DNA of 64,000 nt from positions 496,001 through 560,000 of the forward strand of contig NZ_PVNL01000135.1 of NCBI RefSeq assembly GCF_002994635.1, given 5' to 3'. This document shows, piece after piece, positions 47,481 through 57,186 of the stretch. Under the pieces are notes generated by a model. The model did no database searches and had not been told where the DNA came from. It saw only the letters and a list, made by a program, of their open reading frames with translations. Both the position numbers and the translations under genes were made by a program. Position 1 is the first letter of the stretch. Each line of letters starts with the position of its first letter. The stretch comes from Enhygromyxa salina (lineage in GTDB: Bacteria > Myxococcota_A > Polyangia > Nannocystales > Nannocystaceae).

Positions 47481-47906
47481 ACGCGAGCCCGTCGACTCGA
47501 TCCCCAGCCGCACAATCGCGTCCTCGCACAGCTTCATCGCCTCGCTGTACGTCGCACACACGACATACTGACTACGGACCGACGGCAACATCTGCAGGAT
47601 GAAGCGCAGCAGGTTCCCGAGCATCGACGGCATGTGATACGCGGTGAAGGTCGGGATCCGCGGGGTCACATCCTCGAACTCCCGAACAAACCGCTCACGC
47701 ATCTCTCGGGTCCATCGGATGATCTCCATGATCTCGGCGCGCGGGGGGATCTCGACGTCGACGATGTCGTAGATCAGCGCGAACGGCTCGTGACGATCCA
47801 AGAGCGCGTTGAGATCGTCGCGCATGCGCTCGGTCACGCCACCGCGTGCGTGCTCGCGGATGCGTATGACCACCAATGGCCACCGGCTATCGTCAAACTC
47901 GTACAC
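47469..47906 (-). CDS. STAS/SpoIIAA-like hypothetical protein
   Basis: 145 residues, no signal. It starts MYEFDDSRWPLVVIRIREHA and has the alternating beta/alpha pattern of STAS-like proteins (FALIYDIVDVEIPPRAEIME; SQYVVCATYSEAMKLCED). Several myxobacterial proteins of this size regulate kinases or cell-shape factors, but no partner is visible. It runs divergently from dinB, 34 bases apart. Its 3' end overlaps the decayed CBS gene by a few bases. Confidence 0.65.
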   Translation of the reverse strand: MYEFDDSRWPLVVIRIREHARGGVTERMRDDLNALLDRHEPFALIYDIVDVEIPPRAEIMEIIRWTREMRERFVREFEDVTPRIPTFTAYHMPSMLGNLLRFILQMLPSVRSQYVVCATYSEAMKLCEDAIVRLGIESTGSRQVG

Positions 47907-47940
47907 GCCGCGAGTGTAAAACTTCGGCTAGCATCCCGTC

Positions 47941-49176
47941 ATGTCCCCGCCGCGTCGCATCGCGCACATCGACATGGACGCGTTCTTCGCGTCGGTCGAG
48001 ATCCGCGATGATCCCACGCTTCGAGGCCGGCCGGTGCTCGTTGGGTTCGCGGGCAAGCGCGGGGTGGTGGCGGCGGCGTCCTACGAAGCCCGACGGTTCG
48101 GCTGCCACTCCGCCCAACCCATGGCGATCGCGCTGCGCAAGTGCCCCCACGCCGCCGTCGTCGCCCCTCGTCACGAGCGATACGTGGAGGTGTCGCGCGA
48201 GGTGTTCGAGATCTTCTCGCGCTTCACGCCGGTCGTCGAGGGGCTGTCGATCGACGAGGCGTTCCTGGATCTGGCCGGCACCGAGCGACTGCACGGGCCA
48301 CCGCGGGCGATCGCGGTGGCGATCCGCGAGGCCGTGCGCCGCGAGCTGAACCTGACCTGCTCGGTGGGCCTCGCAACGAGCAAGTTCATCGCCAAGATCG
48401 CCAGCGAGCGCGACAAACCCGATGGGCTGACCGAGGTCCCGCCCGGACACGAGCGCGCGTTCTTGGCTCCGCTCGCGATCCGGCAGCTCTGGGGTGTGGG
48501 TCCGAAGACCGCCCAGGCGCTGCAGCGCCTCGGCGTCCGCACGGTCGGCGAGATCGCCCAGCTCGGCGCGGCGACGCTCGAGCAGGAGCTCGGCGAGCAT
48601 GGCTTGCACCTCCACCGCCTGAGCCTGGGGCTCGACGATCGGGAGGTCACCCCCGGCCGCGAGCGCAAGCAGATCAGCCACGAGAACACGTTTGAAATCG
48701 ACCTCACGACCCGCGCGGAGATCGAAGAGTGGCTGCTGCGTCAGGCCACCCGGGTCGGCGATCGACTCGCCGCCAAGCAACTGCGCGGTCGCAAGGTTCA
48801 GATCAAGCTGCGCGACACGGCCTTCACCACGTGGACCCGGCAGTGCACGCTCGAGCGGCCCTCGGCCCAGACCAAGGCGATCTTCGAGGCGGCGCGGGGC
48901 CTGCTCGACAAGCTCGACGCCGAAGGGCTGCTGCGTGGGCGTCGGTTTCGCCTGACCGGGCTCGGCGTCAGCGAGCTGGTCGACGCCCACGAAGCCGCGC
49001 CCGCCCGGCAGCTCGAGCTCGTGGGGTTGGACGGGGGCTTGGGCGGGGCGGAGCCGGTCGACGACGGCGCGCGCAAGGCCGAAGCCGTGCAAGACGTGCT
49101 CAGCGAGGTCCGCCGGCGGTTCGGCGGTAAGGCGTTGTCTCCGGCCGGCGTCAGCGGGCGCCGCAAGCCGCCCTGA
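47941..49176 (+). CDS. dinB: DNA polymerase IV (Y family)
   Basis: 411 residues. Catalytic motifs HIDMDAFFASVE (metal-binding Asp) and SIDEAFLDLAGTE. Thumb helix-hairpin-helix region LWGVGPKTAQALQRLGV and little-finger domain QLRGRKVQIKLRD. Translesion synthesis in the cytoplasm, at stalled forks. A possible clamp-binding tail is ARQLELVGLD, weaker than the usual QLxLF. No SOS-type operator was identified in the 34-base gap to the divergent gene. Confidence 0.95.
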   Translation: MSPPRRIAHIDMDAFFASVEIRDDPTLRGRPVLVGFAGKRGVVAAASYEARRFGCHSAQPMAIALRKCPHAAVVAPRHERYVEVSREVFEIFSRFTPVVEGLSIDEAFLDLAGTERLHGPPRAIAVAIREAVRRELNLTCSVGLATSKFIAKIASERDKPDGLTEVPPGHERAFLAPLAIRQLWGVGPKTAQALQRLGVRTVGEIAQLGAATLEQELGEHGLHLHRLSLGLDDREVTPGRERKQISHENTFEIDLTTRAEIEEWLLRQATRVGDRLAAKQLRGRKVQIKLRDTAFTTWTRQCTLERPSAQTKAIFEAARGLLDKLDAEGLLRGRRFRLTGLGVSELVDAHEAAPARQLELVGLDGGLGGAEPVDDGARKAEAVQDVLSEVRRRFGGKALSPAGVSGRRKPP

Positions 49177-49191
49177 GATCACTCGGGCAGC

Positions 49192-49731
49192 TCACTCGGG
49201 AGCCGGGTTTGCGATCTGATCGCGGAGCGCCTCGTCGTCGGCGGCGTCCCACTGCTCGACATCGGGGAGCTCATCGACGCCAGCGGCCGACTCCGCGGCG
49301 GGCTCCGTCGCCGTCGCCGAGCTAGTCGACGAGGACTGCGAGGCCTTGGCCGCGGCCGGCTTGGTCGGCCCGGGTGTGGACGCGCCCGCGTGCTTGCGCC
49401 GTGGCTGCTTGGCCGCGACGAGCGTCGGCTTGGCGGCGGGCTCGACCGGGGCTTCGACCGCGACCTCGGCGGACGGCGCCTCGACAGGATCGGGCGTCGC
49501 GTCTTCGACGACTTCCGAGCCGCCGCGGACGGCGAACCCGGCCCCGACCAACACGACCATGAGCAGCGCGCACCCAGCCACCCCACCGATCAGAAATTTT
49601 CGCTGCCGGGGGTCATCCCGCAGCGCCGTCGTCTGACGCTCGACGGCCAGATCAATGGTGCCTCCGGCCCACTCGTGCTCGAGCTCGCCGTCGTCGAAGT
49701 TTTGCTGATCACCAGGCTTGGAGTTGGACAC
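49192..49731 (-). CDS. Single-span membrane protein with Ala/Pro-rich periplasmic tail
   Basis: 179 residues. Cytoplasmic N-terminus of about 47 residues (MSNSKPGDQQNFDDGELEHE), one span (LIGGVAGCALLMVVLVGAGF), and an Ala/Pro/Glu/Ser-rich low-complexity tail. Layout resembles bitopic scaffold or secretion-associated proteins; no family recognised. Convergent with dinB, 15 bases apart. Confidence 0.6.
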   Translation of the reverse strand: MSNSKPGDQQNFDDGELEHEWAGGTIDLAVERQTTALRDDPRQRKFLIGGVAGCALLMVVLVGAGFAVRGGSEVVEDATPDPVEAPSAEVAVEAPVEPAAKPTLVAAKQPRRKHAGASTPGPTKPAAAKASQSSSTSSATATEPAAESAAGVDELPDVEQWDAADDEALRDQIANPAPE

Positions 49732-49849
49732 AGGGGTTCTCCGGGCCGGGAAGCTAGCCTGAGTCCCGGTAGAGTCAAGGCCGGGCGACCGAGCGGCGAG
49801 CGCTGGTGGCGTGGGCCGACGGGGCCCACGCCAACCCCCGCCCGACCGA

Positions 49850-51655
49850 TCACTGCTGAAAGCAGTAGATCGGCATCAAGATGTTGCAGGCCGGCCCCGG
49901 GGCGGCGCAGTTGGTCCAGGTCGAATTCGCGGCCGTGGTCACGCCTGGGGTGCCGAGGCCGCTGACCGCCGACGAGGTGAAGTTGTTGCAGCGGCCGAGC
50001 CCACCCGCGGCGGTGCCGTCCGCTCCGGTCCCGGTCCTGGCCACCCGGTTGGTGCCGCAGGTCATGTCCGCCGTGGCCGGGGACGCGCCGCCGAGCTCGG
50101 TGATGCTGATCGCCCCGTCGAGGGTGCCGTCGACCAGGTCAGCCCAGTTGTCGGCGACCTTGGTCCCGTTGCGGAGGAAGTACGGCACGGTCGACTGGAC
50201 GAAGCGCGTCGAGGGGGAGCCCTGGACGGTCGAGATCCAGGCCTTGTAGGTGCCGGGCAGCAACGCCGCTTGCGCGCGCGCCTGGCAGATCGCGTCGGCG
50301 CCGACGAGACCGCCGAGGTTGCCGGTGTGCAGGGTGCTGGTCACGAACACCAGGCGAGCTTCCCAGTTGCACATGGGTGAGCAGCCGTCGAACGAGTTGA
50401 GGTTGCCGTCGTCGCACTCCTCGCCGCCCTGCACGAAGCCATCGCCGCAGGCCGCCAGCTCGCAGGCGTTGGTGCACATGTCGTTGTTGTTGGCGTTGGC
50501 GTCATCGCAGGCCTCGACGCCCTGCTGCACGAAGCCATCGCCGCAGGTCGCGTTGGTGCACATGGCCACGCACGCGTCGGTGTCGTCGTCGTTGGCGTCG
50601 TCGCACTCCTCGAAGCCCTCGTGCACGACGCCGTCACCACACACGGCGTCGGTGCACATGTTGGTGCACTCGTTGCCGTCGACGTTGTCACCGTCGTCGC
50701 ACGCCTCGACGCCCTCCTGCACGAAGCCGTCACCGCAGGTCGCGTCCATGCAGCTCACGCAGTCGTCGGTGTTGTCGAGGTTGCCGTCGTCGCACTCCTC
50801 GACCCCCTCCTGCACGAGCAGGTCGCCACACACCGCGCCGACGCACTGGTCGGTGCAGTCGTCGGTGTTGTCCTGGTTGCCGTCGTCGCAGTCTTCACCG
50901 GGTTGGGTGATCCCGTCGCCGCAGACCTCGACCTGACAGCTCGGGCCGCAGCCGTCGAACGCGTCGGTGTTGCCGTCGTCGCAGGTCTCGCCCGGCTGCA
51001 TGACCCCGTCGCCGCAGCCCTCGAGCTCGCAGGTGGCGGTGCAGCCGTCGAAGTCCTCGATGTTGCCGTCGTCGCAGGTTTCGGGGGGCTGCACGATCGC
51101 GTCGCCGCAGGCCTCGATCTGGCAGCTGGGACCGCAGCCGTCGAACTCGTCGATGTTGCCGTCGTCGCAGGCCTCGCCCGGCTGCATGATCCCGTCGCCG
51201 CAGCCCTCGAGCAGGCACTCGGCGCTGCAGCCGTCGCCGTCGTCGATGTTGCCGTCGTCGCAGGTCTCGACGCCCGCTTGGACGAAGCCGTCGCCGCAGG
51301 CCGCGATCGTGCACTCACTCGTGCAATCGTCGCTGTCGTCCGCGTTGGCGTCGTCGCACTCCTCGCCGGGATCCGTGATGCCGTCGCCGCAGGAGGTTGG
51401 ATCGCCGTCGCCGTCGCCGTCTGCGTCGCCATCGCCGGGATCGCCGTCGCCATCTCCGTCACCCTCACCATCGCCGTCACCCTCACCATCGCCGTCGCCC
51501 TCACCATCGCCGTCACCATCGCCGTCGCCGAGCGTCGAGTCGGAGCTGCTCCCCGCCCCGATGTCTCCGGCCTCGATCACATCATCGGCGCACGAGGCCG
51601 TCATCGAACACAGCAACGAAGCGGTCAGCAGGGAGACACGGTAATGGTTTTGCAT
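49850..51655 (-). CDS. Large lipoprotein with eleven DUF4215 repeats and a DUF1554 domain
   Basis: 601 residues from ATG 51655. Signal [20 protein letters not shown] with lipobox [15 protein letters not shown] spacer (residues about 43-85) leads to eleven tandem DUF4215 units with the pattern CGDG-x3-Q-x-G-x-ECDDGN-x4-DGC. The C-terminal domain is DUF1554-like ([46 protein letters not shown]). The Cys repeats form a rigid stalk that could present the end domain. It shares both modules with the lipoproteins at 3205 and 34272. Confidence 0.9.
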   Translation of the reverse strand: MQNHYRVSLLTASLLCSMTASCADDVIEAGDIGAGSSSDSTLGDGDGDGDGEGDGDGEGDGDGEGDGDGDGDPGDGDADGDGDGDPTSCGDGITDPGEECDDANADDSDDCTSECTIAACGDGFVQAGVETCDDGNIDDGDGCSAECLLEGCGDGIMQPGEACDDGNIDEFDGCGPSCQIEACGDAIVQPPETCDDGNIEDFDGCTATCELEGCGDGVMQPGETCDDGNTDAFDGCGPSCQVEVCGDGITQPGEDCDDGNQDNTDDCTDQCVGAVCGDLLVQEGVEECDDGNLDNTDDCVSCMDATCGDGFVQEGVEACDDGDNVDGNECTNMCTDAVCGDGVVHEGFEECDDANDDDTDACVAMCTNATCGDGFVQQGVEACDDANANNNDMCTNACELAACGDGFVQGGEECDDGNLNSFDGCSPMCNWEARLVFVTSTLHTGNLGGLVGADAICQARAQAALLPGTYKAWISTVQGSPSTRFVQSTVPYFLRNGTKVADNWADLVDGTLDGAISITELGGASPATADMTCGTNRVARTGTGADGTAAGGLGRCNNFTSSAVSGLGTPGVTTAANSTWTNCAAPGPACNILMPIYCFQQ

Positions 51656-51864
51656 TTCGGCATTTGAGCCGAGGTTGGGTCCGGGTGTCCATAGCCGCGA
51701 GCCGGTTGGAGCCCGCTCGCTGGGCACCGCTGGGCACAACCGATGCTCAGTGTCCGAACGACCGCGGCGGGAGAGCGGGACGACAGCCGCGACGCGCTCG
51801 GCATCGAGCAGGGCACCGAGCCGCCCCACGCCCGGTGAAGTATCGTGCGCCCAACACCGGACCC

Positions 51865-52698
51865 ATGACGACGACGCGCACACCCAAACCGGCGACGGCG
51901 CCCAAGCTCGACCCAAAATCCCGCGGCCAGGGCTGGGGCCACTACCCATTGTTCGCGCTGGCGTTCGTCGGCCTGGCGCTGTTTGTGCTCCCGTTGCTCG
52001 GGCTGGTTGTGCGAGCCCCGCTCACCAAGCTCGGGGCCCTGTTCACCACGCCCGCGCTGCTCGAGGCGCTGCGGCTGTCGCTGGTGGTCTCGCTCGCGGC
52101 TGTCACGCTCTCGCTGATCCTGGGTCTGCCGTGCGCGTGGGTGCTGGCGCGCTATCGGTTCCCGGGTCGCGGGTTGGTCCGCGCGCTGCTGACCCTGCCC
52201 ATGGTGCTGCCGCCGGTCGTCGCGGGGGTGGCCTTGCTGGCCACGTTCGGGCGACGCGGTCTGTTTGGTCCCGCGATCGAGTGGCTCGGCGTCGACCTGG
52301 CGTTCTCGACCACGGGGGCCGTGCTCGCGGCGACCTTCGTGGCGGCCCCGTTCTTGATCCTCAGCTGCGAGGCCGCGCTCGAGAACGTGGATCCCCGGCT
52401 CGAGGCCGCCGCCGCCACGCTCGGGGCCTCGCGCCTGCGGATCCTGTGGACCGTCACCCTGCCCACGATCCGCCCCTCGCTGCTGGCCGGGCTGTCGCTG
52501 TGTTGGGCCCGCGCGCTCGGTGAGTTCGGGGCCACGATCACGTTCGCGGGCAACTTTCAGGGCCGGACTCAGACCATGCCGCTGGCCGTCTACGAGACCC
52601 TGCAGAGCGATCACGACGGCGCGCTGTTGCTGTCGTTGATCCTGCTCGCGGTCTCGCTGACGATCCTCATCGCCCTGCGCGGGGAGCTGCGGCGATGA
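51865..52698 (+). CDS. modB: Molybdate-type ABC transporter permease
   Basis: 277 residues from ATG 51865. Five to six spans (for example [20 protein letters not shown]), the permease EAA motif [20 protein letters not shown], and the ModB-typical [20 protein letters not shown]. The ATPase gene overlaps its stop as ATGA. No periplasmic ModA-type gene adjoins; the upstream neighbour is an unrelated lipoprotein. A tungstate or sulfate role cannot be excluded. Confidence 0.9.
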   Translation: MTTTRTPKPATAPKLDPKSRGQGWGHYPLFALAFVGLALFVLPLLGLVVRAPLTKLGALFTTPALLEALRLSLVVSLAAVTLSLILGLPCAWVLARYRFPGRGLVRALLTLPMVLPPVVAGVALLATFGRRGLFGPAIEWLGVDLAFSTTGAVLAATFVAAPFLILSCEAALENVDPRLEAAAATLGASRLRILWTVTLPTIRPSLLAGLSLCWARALGEFGATITFAGNFQGRTQTMPLAVYETLQSDHDGALLLSLILLAVSLTILIALRGELRR

Positions 52699-53444
52699 CC
52701 CTGCGCGCCGACCTCCACCTCACGCTCGGGGAGTTCACCCTCGACCTCGCGTTCTCGGCTCCGGAAGGCGAGGTGCTGGCGGTGGTCGGGCAAAACGGCG
52801 CGGGCAAGTCGACGGTGCTCGCCGCGATCGCCGGGCTGATCCCGCTGCAGCGCGGAGAGATCGTGCTCGACGGCCACCTGCTCGAGCGGGTGGCCACGGG
52901 TATCCGTCTGCCGCCCCAGGCCCGCCGGGTCGGCGTGCTGTTTCAGGGCCTCGCGCTGTTCGAGCACCTCAGCGCGCTCGACAACGTGGCCTATGGGCTG
53001 CGCGCGCGTGGGCTCGACAAGCGCAGCGCCCGAGCCCGCGCCCACACCTGGCTCGAGCGATTCGGGATCGACGAGCTCGCCCAGCGCCGACCTCGAGAGC
53101 TGTCGGGTGGCCAGGCCCAGCGGGTCGCCCTGGCCCGCGCCCTGATCTGCGAGCCCCAGGCGCTGCTGCTCGACGAGCCCCTCGTCGCGCTCGACGCTCA
53201 GACCCGGCTCGAGGTCCGCGAGGTCCTGCGCGAGACCCTTGGCGCGTTCGCGGGCGTCAGCTTGCTGGTCACGCACGAGCTCGACGACGCGGTCGCCCTC
53301 GCCGATCACTTGTTGGTGCTCGACGCCGGCAAGTTGGCCCAGGAGGGCAGCCCCGAGCAGGTCATTCGAGCGCCAGCCACTGCGCATCTGCGAGCTATGT
53401 TGTCTGCCCGGCGCACCGGTAGTACCCCCGACCCCGGTACATGA
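52695..53444 (+). CDS. modC: Molybdate-type ABC transporter ATP-binding protein, no MOP domain
   Basis: 249 residues. Walker A VVGQNGAGKSTVLAAIAG, signature LSGGQAQRVALARALI, Walker B ALLLDEPLVALD, and H-loop VTHELDDAVALADH. Typical ModC proteins are near 350 residues with a C-terminal TOBE/MOP oxyanion-sensing domain; here the frame ends just after the NBD, so that control module is absent. Coupled to the permease by ATGA. Confidence 0.9.
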   Translation: MTLRADLHLTLGEFTLDLAFSAPEGEVLAVVGQNGAGKSTVLAAIAGLIPLQRGEIVLDGHLLERVATGIRLPPQARRVGVLFQGLALFEHLSALDNVAYGLRARGLDKRSARARAHTWLERFGIDELAQRRPRELSGGQAQRVALARALICEPQALLLDEPLVALDAQTRLEVREVLRETLGAFAGVSLLVTHELDDAVALADHLLVLDAGKLAQEGSPEQVIRAPATAHLRAMLSARRTGSTPDPGT

Positions 53445-53481
53445 CCCAGGCCATGACCCAGAACGTCGCCCAGCACCTCAG

Positions 53482-54612
53482 ATGAGCGCAACGCCAGCCA
53501 CCACGGCCAGCCCCACCGGAACACGCAAGCGCCTGCTCGGACTCGACGCGCTGCGTGGGATCGCGGTGTTCTTGATGATCGAGCAGCACCTGGGTGTGTG
53601 GCTGTGGCGCGGGCTCGACCCTGGCCAGACCATGACCGGGGATCACCTCGGCCTGCTGATCTTCAACGCGCTCGGCGGTGGCGCGGCGCCGGCCTTTGTC
53701 ACGCTCGCGGGCATCGGCTCTAGCCTGCTCGTGCACAAGCGCGCGGCCACTGGAGCCGCCCTCGACCTCACCCTCGCCAAGCGCGGACTCGCCGTCATCG
53801 GCTTTGGCTACCTGCTCAGCTTCCTGACCCCGAGTTGGTTCTCCGTGCACACCTGGTTCGTGCTGCACTTGATGGGCTTCGGCATGCTGTTGACGCCCGC
53901 GCTGCGACGGCTGCCCAGCGCCGCGCTCCTGGGGCTCGGGCTGGCGGTGCTGCTGCTAACCGGCTGGGTCCAGGCGACCCTCGACGTCCCGATCTCGCTG
54001 ACCAACGAGTACATGCGCGGGCGTCATCCCAGCTCGCCGACCGAGTGGACGGGGCTGCGGATCGCCGTCGCCGAGGGCCAATTCCCGATCTTCCCGTGGT
54101 TCTCGTTCTTCCTGGCCGGGCTGGTCTGCGGCCGCTGGGTCGCGCAGGAGCAGCTCGGCCGGATCGCCTCCCTCGCTGGCGGCGTCGGCGTCGTTGGTGC
54201 GCTCGGGCTGCTGGTCGGCGAGCTCGCGTTTGCGCCGGCTGGCGGCGCGTTGTGGCGCACCACCACCCTCAGGATCCCGTTCTTTCCGGCCTCGCCCACC
54301 TTGGTCGCGCTGCTGTTGGCCGCCGTGCTGCTGGGGATCTGGGCCGTGATGGCCTGGGAGCGGCGCTGGCCCCTGCGCGAGAACAACCCGCTGGTCACGC
54401 TTGGTCGGGCTTCGCTGACGCTGCTGATCTTGCACGTGTGGCTGTTTCGTGAGGCCACCCGGCCGATCGGCGTGTGGCAGGCGCTGGATGTCGCGCCCGC
54501 GATGCTCGTGCTGTTTGGGTTCGTGGCGCTCGCTGCCCTGGCGTCGTGGCAGTGGCAGCGGGTCGGCTATCGGTTCGGCGCCGAATGGTTGCTGCGCAAG
54601 CTCGCGCCGTGA
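53482..54612 (+). CDS. Multi-span membrane protein, HGSNAT/DUF1624-like acyltransferase
   Basis: 376 residues from ATG 53482. About nine spans. The N-terminal RLLGLDALRGIAVFLMIEQH is the DUF1624/heparan-alpha-glucosaminide acyltransferase entry motif (LD-x-x-RG). Other markers are LAGIGSSLLVHKRA, FPIFPWFSFFLAGLVCGRW and NPLVTLGRASLTLLILHVWL. It would transfer acyl groups to envelope sugars across the membrane. The ABC genes lie 37 bases upstream in the same direction, so it could be co-transcribed. Confidence 0.82.
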   Translation: MSATPATTASPTGTRKRLLGLDALRGIAVFLMIEQHLGVWLWRGLDPGQTMTGDHLGLLIFNALGGGAAPAFVTLAGIGSSLLVHKRAATGAALDLTLAKRGLAVIGFGYLLSFLTPSWFSVHTWFVLHLMGFGMLLTPALRRLPSAALLGLGLAVLLLTGWVQATLDVPISLTNEYMRGRHPSSPTEWTGLRIAVAEGQFPIFPWFSFFLAGLVCGRWVAQEQLGRIASLAGGVGVVGALGLLVGELAFAPAGGALWRTTTLRIPFFPASPTLVALLLAAVLLGIWAVMAWERRWPLRENNPLVTLGRASLTLLILHVWLFREATRPIGVWQALDVAPAMLVLFGFVALAALASWQWQRVGYRFGAEWLLRKLAP

Positions 54613-54776
54613 CAATGCAGAATATGCGTCGCCCAAGCTCGGCCTGAGCAACGATTGCGTAATTGAACCGAGCAACTCGCGGCGAGCCGACCGCAGAACC
54701 AAATGTCTCACTATTGTTGGGTATCGGTCATCGGCTCTCGGCTTCCACCGTGTCGGTTTGATGCTAGGTTGGGTGC

Positions 54777-55544
54777 ATGGTTGACCAGGCGATGTTCGGT
54801 CATGTGCGAGCGAGAGGCATGCTTGCGGCGTGCTTGCTCTTCAGTGGCTGTATTGGGTGTGTCATGGACAACCCAGCCTTCGACGAGGACTTCGATACAG
54901 ACAAACCCGGGGCCGACACAGGCGGCGCGTCGACCCGCCCGGAGGCCGGTGACGACGAAGACAGCGGCGGGGCCGGCGAGTCCGACTCGGGCTCCAATGG
55001 CGAGACCGGCGGCGCCGATCCCCTCAGCCCCGGATGGGACGCCCTGGCCTCGCCCGCCACGTTCTCCGCCTGTCGGGGCACCACCGCCAGCCCCACCGAG
55101 TGCGCCATGGCGGCCGGCGAAGGCATGTTCGAGGCGATCGTCATCGACCAGTCGAGCAACTCCGGCGACTACCTGATCGCCTGCATGATCTTCCACATTG
55201 ACGACACGATCACCGACAAGACCGTCACCCAGGTGCTGCTCGAGATGCACACGATCGACGCGAGCTACTCCAGCTCGGACGCGGCGGGCGAGATCTGGGC
55301 GGTCGAGCCGTTCACAGAGGCGAGCTTCGCCGCCTCGCTGCCGCTTCGGGTCGGCGTCTCGCCGCTCGCACCCAACCCTGGACCTGGCAAGATCTTCAAG
55401 CCGGTCTACTGGAAGCTCCCCAACGACCTCGTGGCTCCGAATGTGCCGATCTACCTGTGCGCGTACCCGCTCTCTGGCGATGGGGCTTACTTCTATTCGC
55501 ACGCCGGGCCGTTCCCACCCGTGCTGTACCTCGATTATGAGTAG
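54777..55544 (+). CDS. Hypothetical lipoprotein
   Basis: 255 residues. Signal with lipobox FSGC (MLAACLLFSGCIGC). A Gly/Asp/Glu/Ser-rich spacer (residues about 40-85) and a beta-rich C-terminal domain (YLIACMIFHIDDTITDKTVT; LPLRVGVSPLAPNPGPGK; YLCAYPLSGDGAYFYSH). No known family. The 164 bases upstream are AT-richer than the surroundings and may carry its promoter. Confidence 0.6.
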   Translation: MVDQAMFGHVRARGMLAACLLFSGCIGCVMDNPAFDEDFDTDKPGADTGGASTRPEAGDDEDSGGAGESDSGSNGETGGADPLSPGWDALASPATFSACRGTTASPTECAMAAGEGMFEAIVIDQSSNSGDYLIACMIFHIDDTITDKTVTQVLLEMHTIDASYSSSDAAGEIWAVEPFTEASFAASLPLRVGVSPLAPNPGPGKIFKPVYWKLPNDLVAPNVPIYLCAYPLSGDGAYFYSHAGPFPPVLYLDYE

Positions 55545-55744
55545 GCCAGAGCGGACTCGGTGAGGCAACAGTAGCCGCTGGCGGGTGCTCGACATCTCGG
55601 TAATTTGCTGTCGGCGTATGTGGCGGCTGGCGATGAACTCGGCGCGCTGCGAGCCAGGCACCCGACACCCTGCGCCACTCGTCTATATGGCATATCGGTT
55701 GCAGCGATTGTGATGAACTCGATGTCCAATCGGTGTTCTCCATC

Positions 55745-57115
55745 ATGCGCGATTCCATCTATTTCGTTCAGTCCAACAAGTTCATCCTCGCTGCTGTATG
55801 TCTAGTGACTGGAGGGTGCGGCGTCGGTTGCAGCGAGCCCCAGAGCGAGGCGTCTGTCGCGTCGGTCAGCCTGGAGATCGTCGCCGACGGGCTCACAGCC
55901 CCCCTGGGCTTGGTGCCCGTCCCCGACCAGACCGGGCGCCTGTTCGTGGTCGAGCAGACTGGCACGATCCGCATCATCGACGCAGACGGCGAGCTGCGTC
56001 CCGAGCCATTTCTGGACATCAGCGACGAGCTCGTCGGTCTCAACCAAGGCTACGACGAGCGCGGCCTGCTCGGCCTGGCCTTTCACCCCGACTACGCCCA
56101 AAACGGCGAATTCTTCGTGTATTACAGCGCCCCGCTTCGGTCCGAGGGTCAAAATGGCTTCGATCACACCAGTCACCTGGCGATGTTCCAGGTGCTTCAA
56201 GATGACCCCAACCGCGCCGATCCAGACTCCGAGAGCCTGTTGTTGCAGGTCGACCAGCCTCAGAGCAACCACAACGGCGGCCAGATCACCTTTGGTCCAG
56301 ACGGATACCTGTACATTCCACTCGGCGACGGCGGCGACGCCGACGACACCGGGCTCGGCCATGCCGAAGACTGGTACGATGTCAACGAGGGCGGCAACGG
56401 CCAGGATATCGAGCAGAACCTGCTGGGCTCGATCTTGCGTATCGACGTGGATGGCGGGGAGCCGTACGCAATTCCACCCGATAATCCATTCGTAGACGAC
56501 GAGGACGTCGCGGACGAGATCTGGGCGTACGGACTGCGCAACCCGTTCGGCGTCTCGTTCGACAGCGGCGGCAAACGTCAGTTGTTCGTGGGTGACGTTG
56601 GGCAGAACCTGTGGGAGGAAGTCGACATCGTCGACGCTGGCGGAAACTATGGTTGGAACGTCAAGGAGGGCGCGCACTGCTTCAGCACGAAGAACCCCAA
56701 CGAGTCGCTCGACTCGTGCCCAGACACCGACAGCCGGGGCGAGCCGCTCATCGATCCGATCCTCGAGTACCGGCACGCGAATCAGGACGAGGGGCTGGGC
56801 ATCTCGGTGATCGGTGGGTACGTCTACCGCGGCGCCGCGCTCGATCAGCTTCGCGGCCGCTACGTGTTCGGGGACTTCTCGAAGGGTTGGGGTGCAGGCG
56901 ACGGCACGCTCTTGCTCGGATCGCCGCCCACCGGCACGGACGGCGCCTGGACGCTGAAGGAGGTCGCAGTCCGTGATCGCAGCAATGGACGCATCGGCGA
57001 GTTTGTGCGCGCGTTTGGGCGGGACCAAGCGGGCGAGCTATACGTGCTGACCGCGGACAACCTTGGCCCGAGCGGAGACTCGGGCAAGGTCTACCGACTC
57101 ACCTCGGGCAGCTGA
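55745..57115 (+). CDS. PQQ-type glucose/sorbosone dehydrogenase-like lipoprotein
   Basis: 456 residues from ATG 55745 (GTG 55733 is an alternative). Lipobox TGGC. Six-bladed sGDH propeller signatures: YDERGLLGLAFHPDY, SNHNGGQITFGPDGYLYIPL, IEQNLLGSILRIDVDG, EIWAYGLRNPFGVSFD, GDVGQNLWEEVDIV, and GGNYGWNVKEGAHCF. Family members oxidise sugars or bind surface glycans; an active cofactor site is not confirmed here. Surface-anchored. Confidence 0.9.
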   Translation: MRDSIYFVQSNKFILAAVCLVTGGCGVGCSEPQSEASVASVSLEIVADGLTAPLGLVPVPDQTGRLFVVEQTGTIRIIDADGELRPEPFLDISDELVGLNQGYDERGLLGLAFHPDYAQNGEFFVYYSAPLRSEGQNGFDHTSHLAMFQVLQDDPNRADPDSESLLLQVDQPQSNHNGGQITFGPDGYLYIPLGDGGDADDTGLGHAEDWYDVNEGGNGQDIEQNLLGSILRIDVDGGEPYAIPPDNPFVDDEDVADEIWAYGLRNPFGVSFDSGGKRQLFVGDVGQNLWEEVDIVDAGGNYGWNVKEGAHCFSTKNPNESLDSCPDTDSRGEPLIDPILEYRHANQDEGLGISVIGGYVYRGAALDQLRGRYVFGDFSKGWGAGDGTLLLGSPPTGTDGAWTLKEVAVRDRSNGRIGEFVRAFGRDQAGELYVLTADNLGPSGDSGKVYRLTSGS

Positions 57116-57186
57116 GGGCTGCTCGCAGCGCATGTCCGAGATCGCCCCAGTCGTCGCTCGAGCGCGCTCGATTGGGCACTTTTGGG

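Noticed and set aside
50400-51400. Regular repeats of about 100 bases
   Set aside because: They correspond to the eleven DUF4215 units of the lipoprotein, not to a non-coding array.
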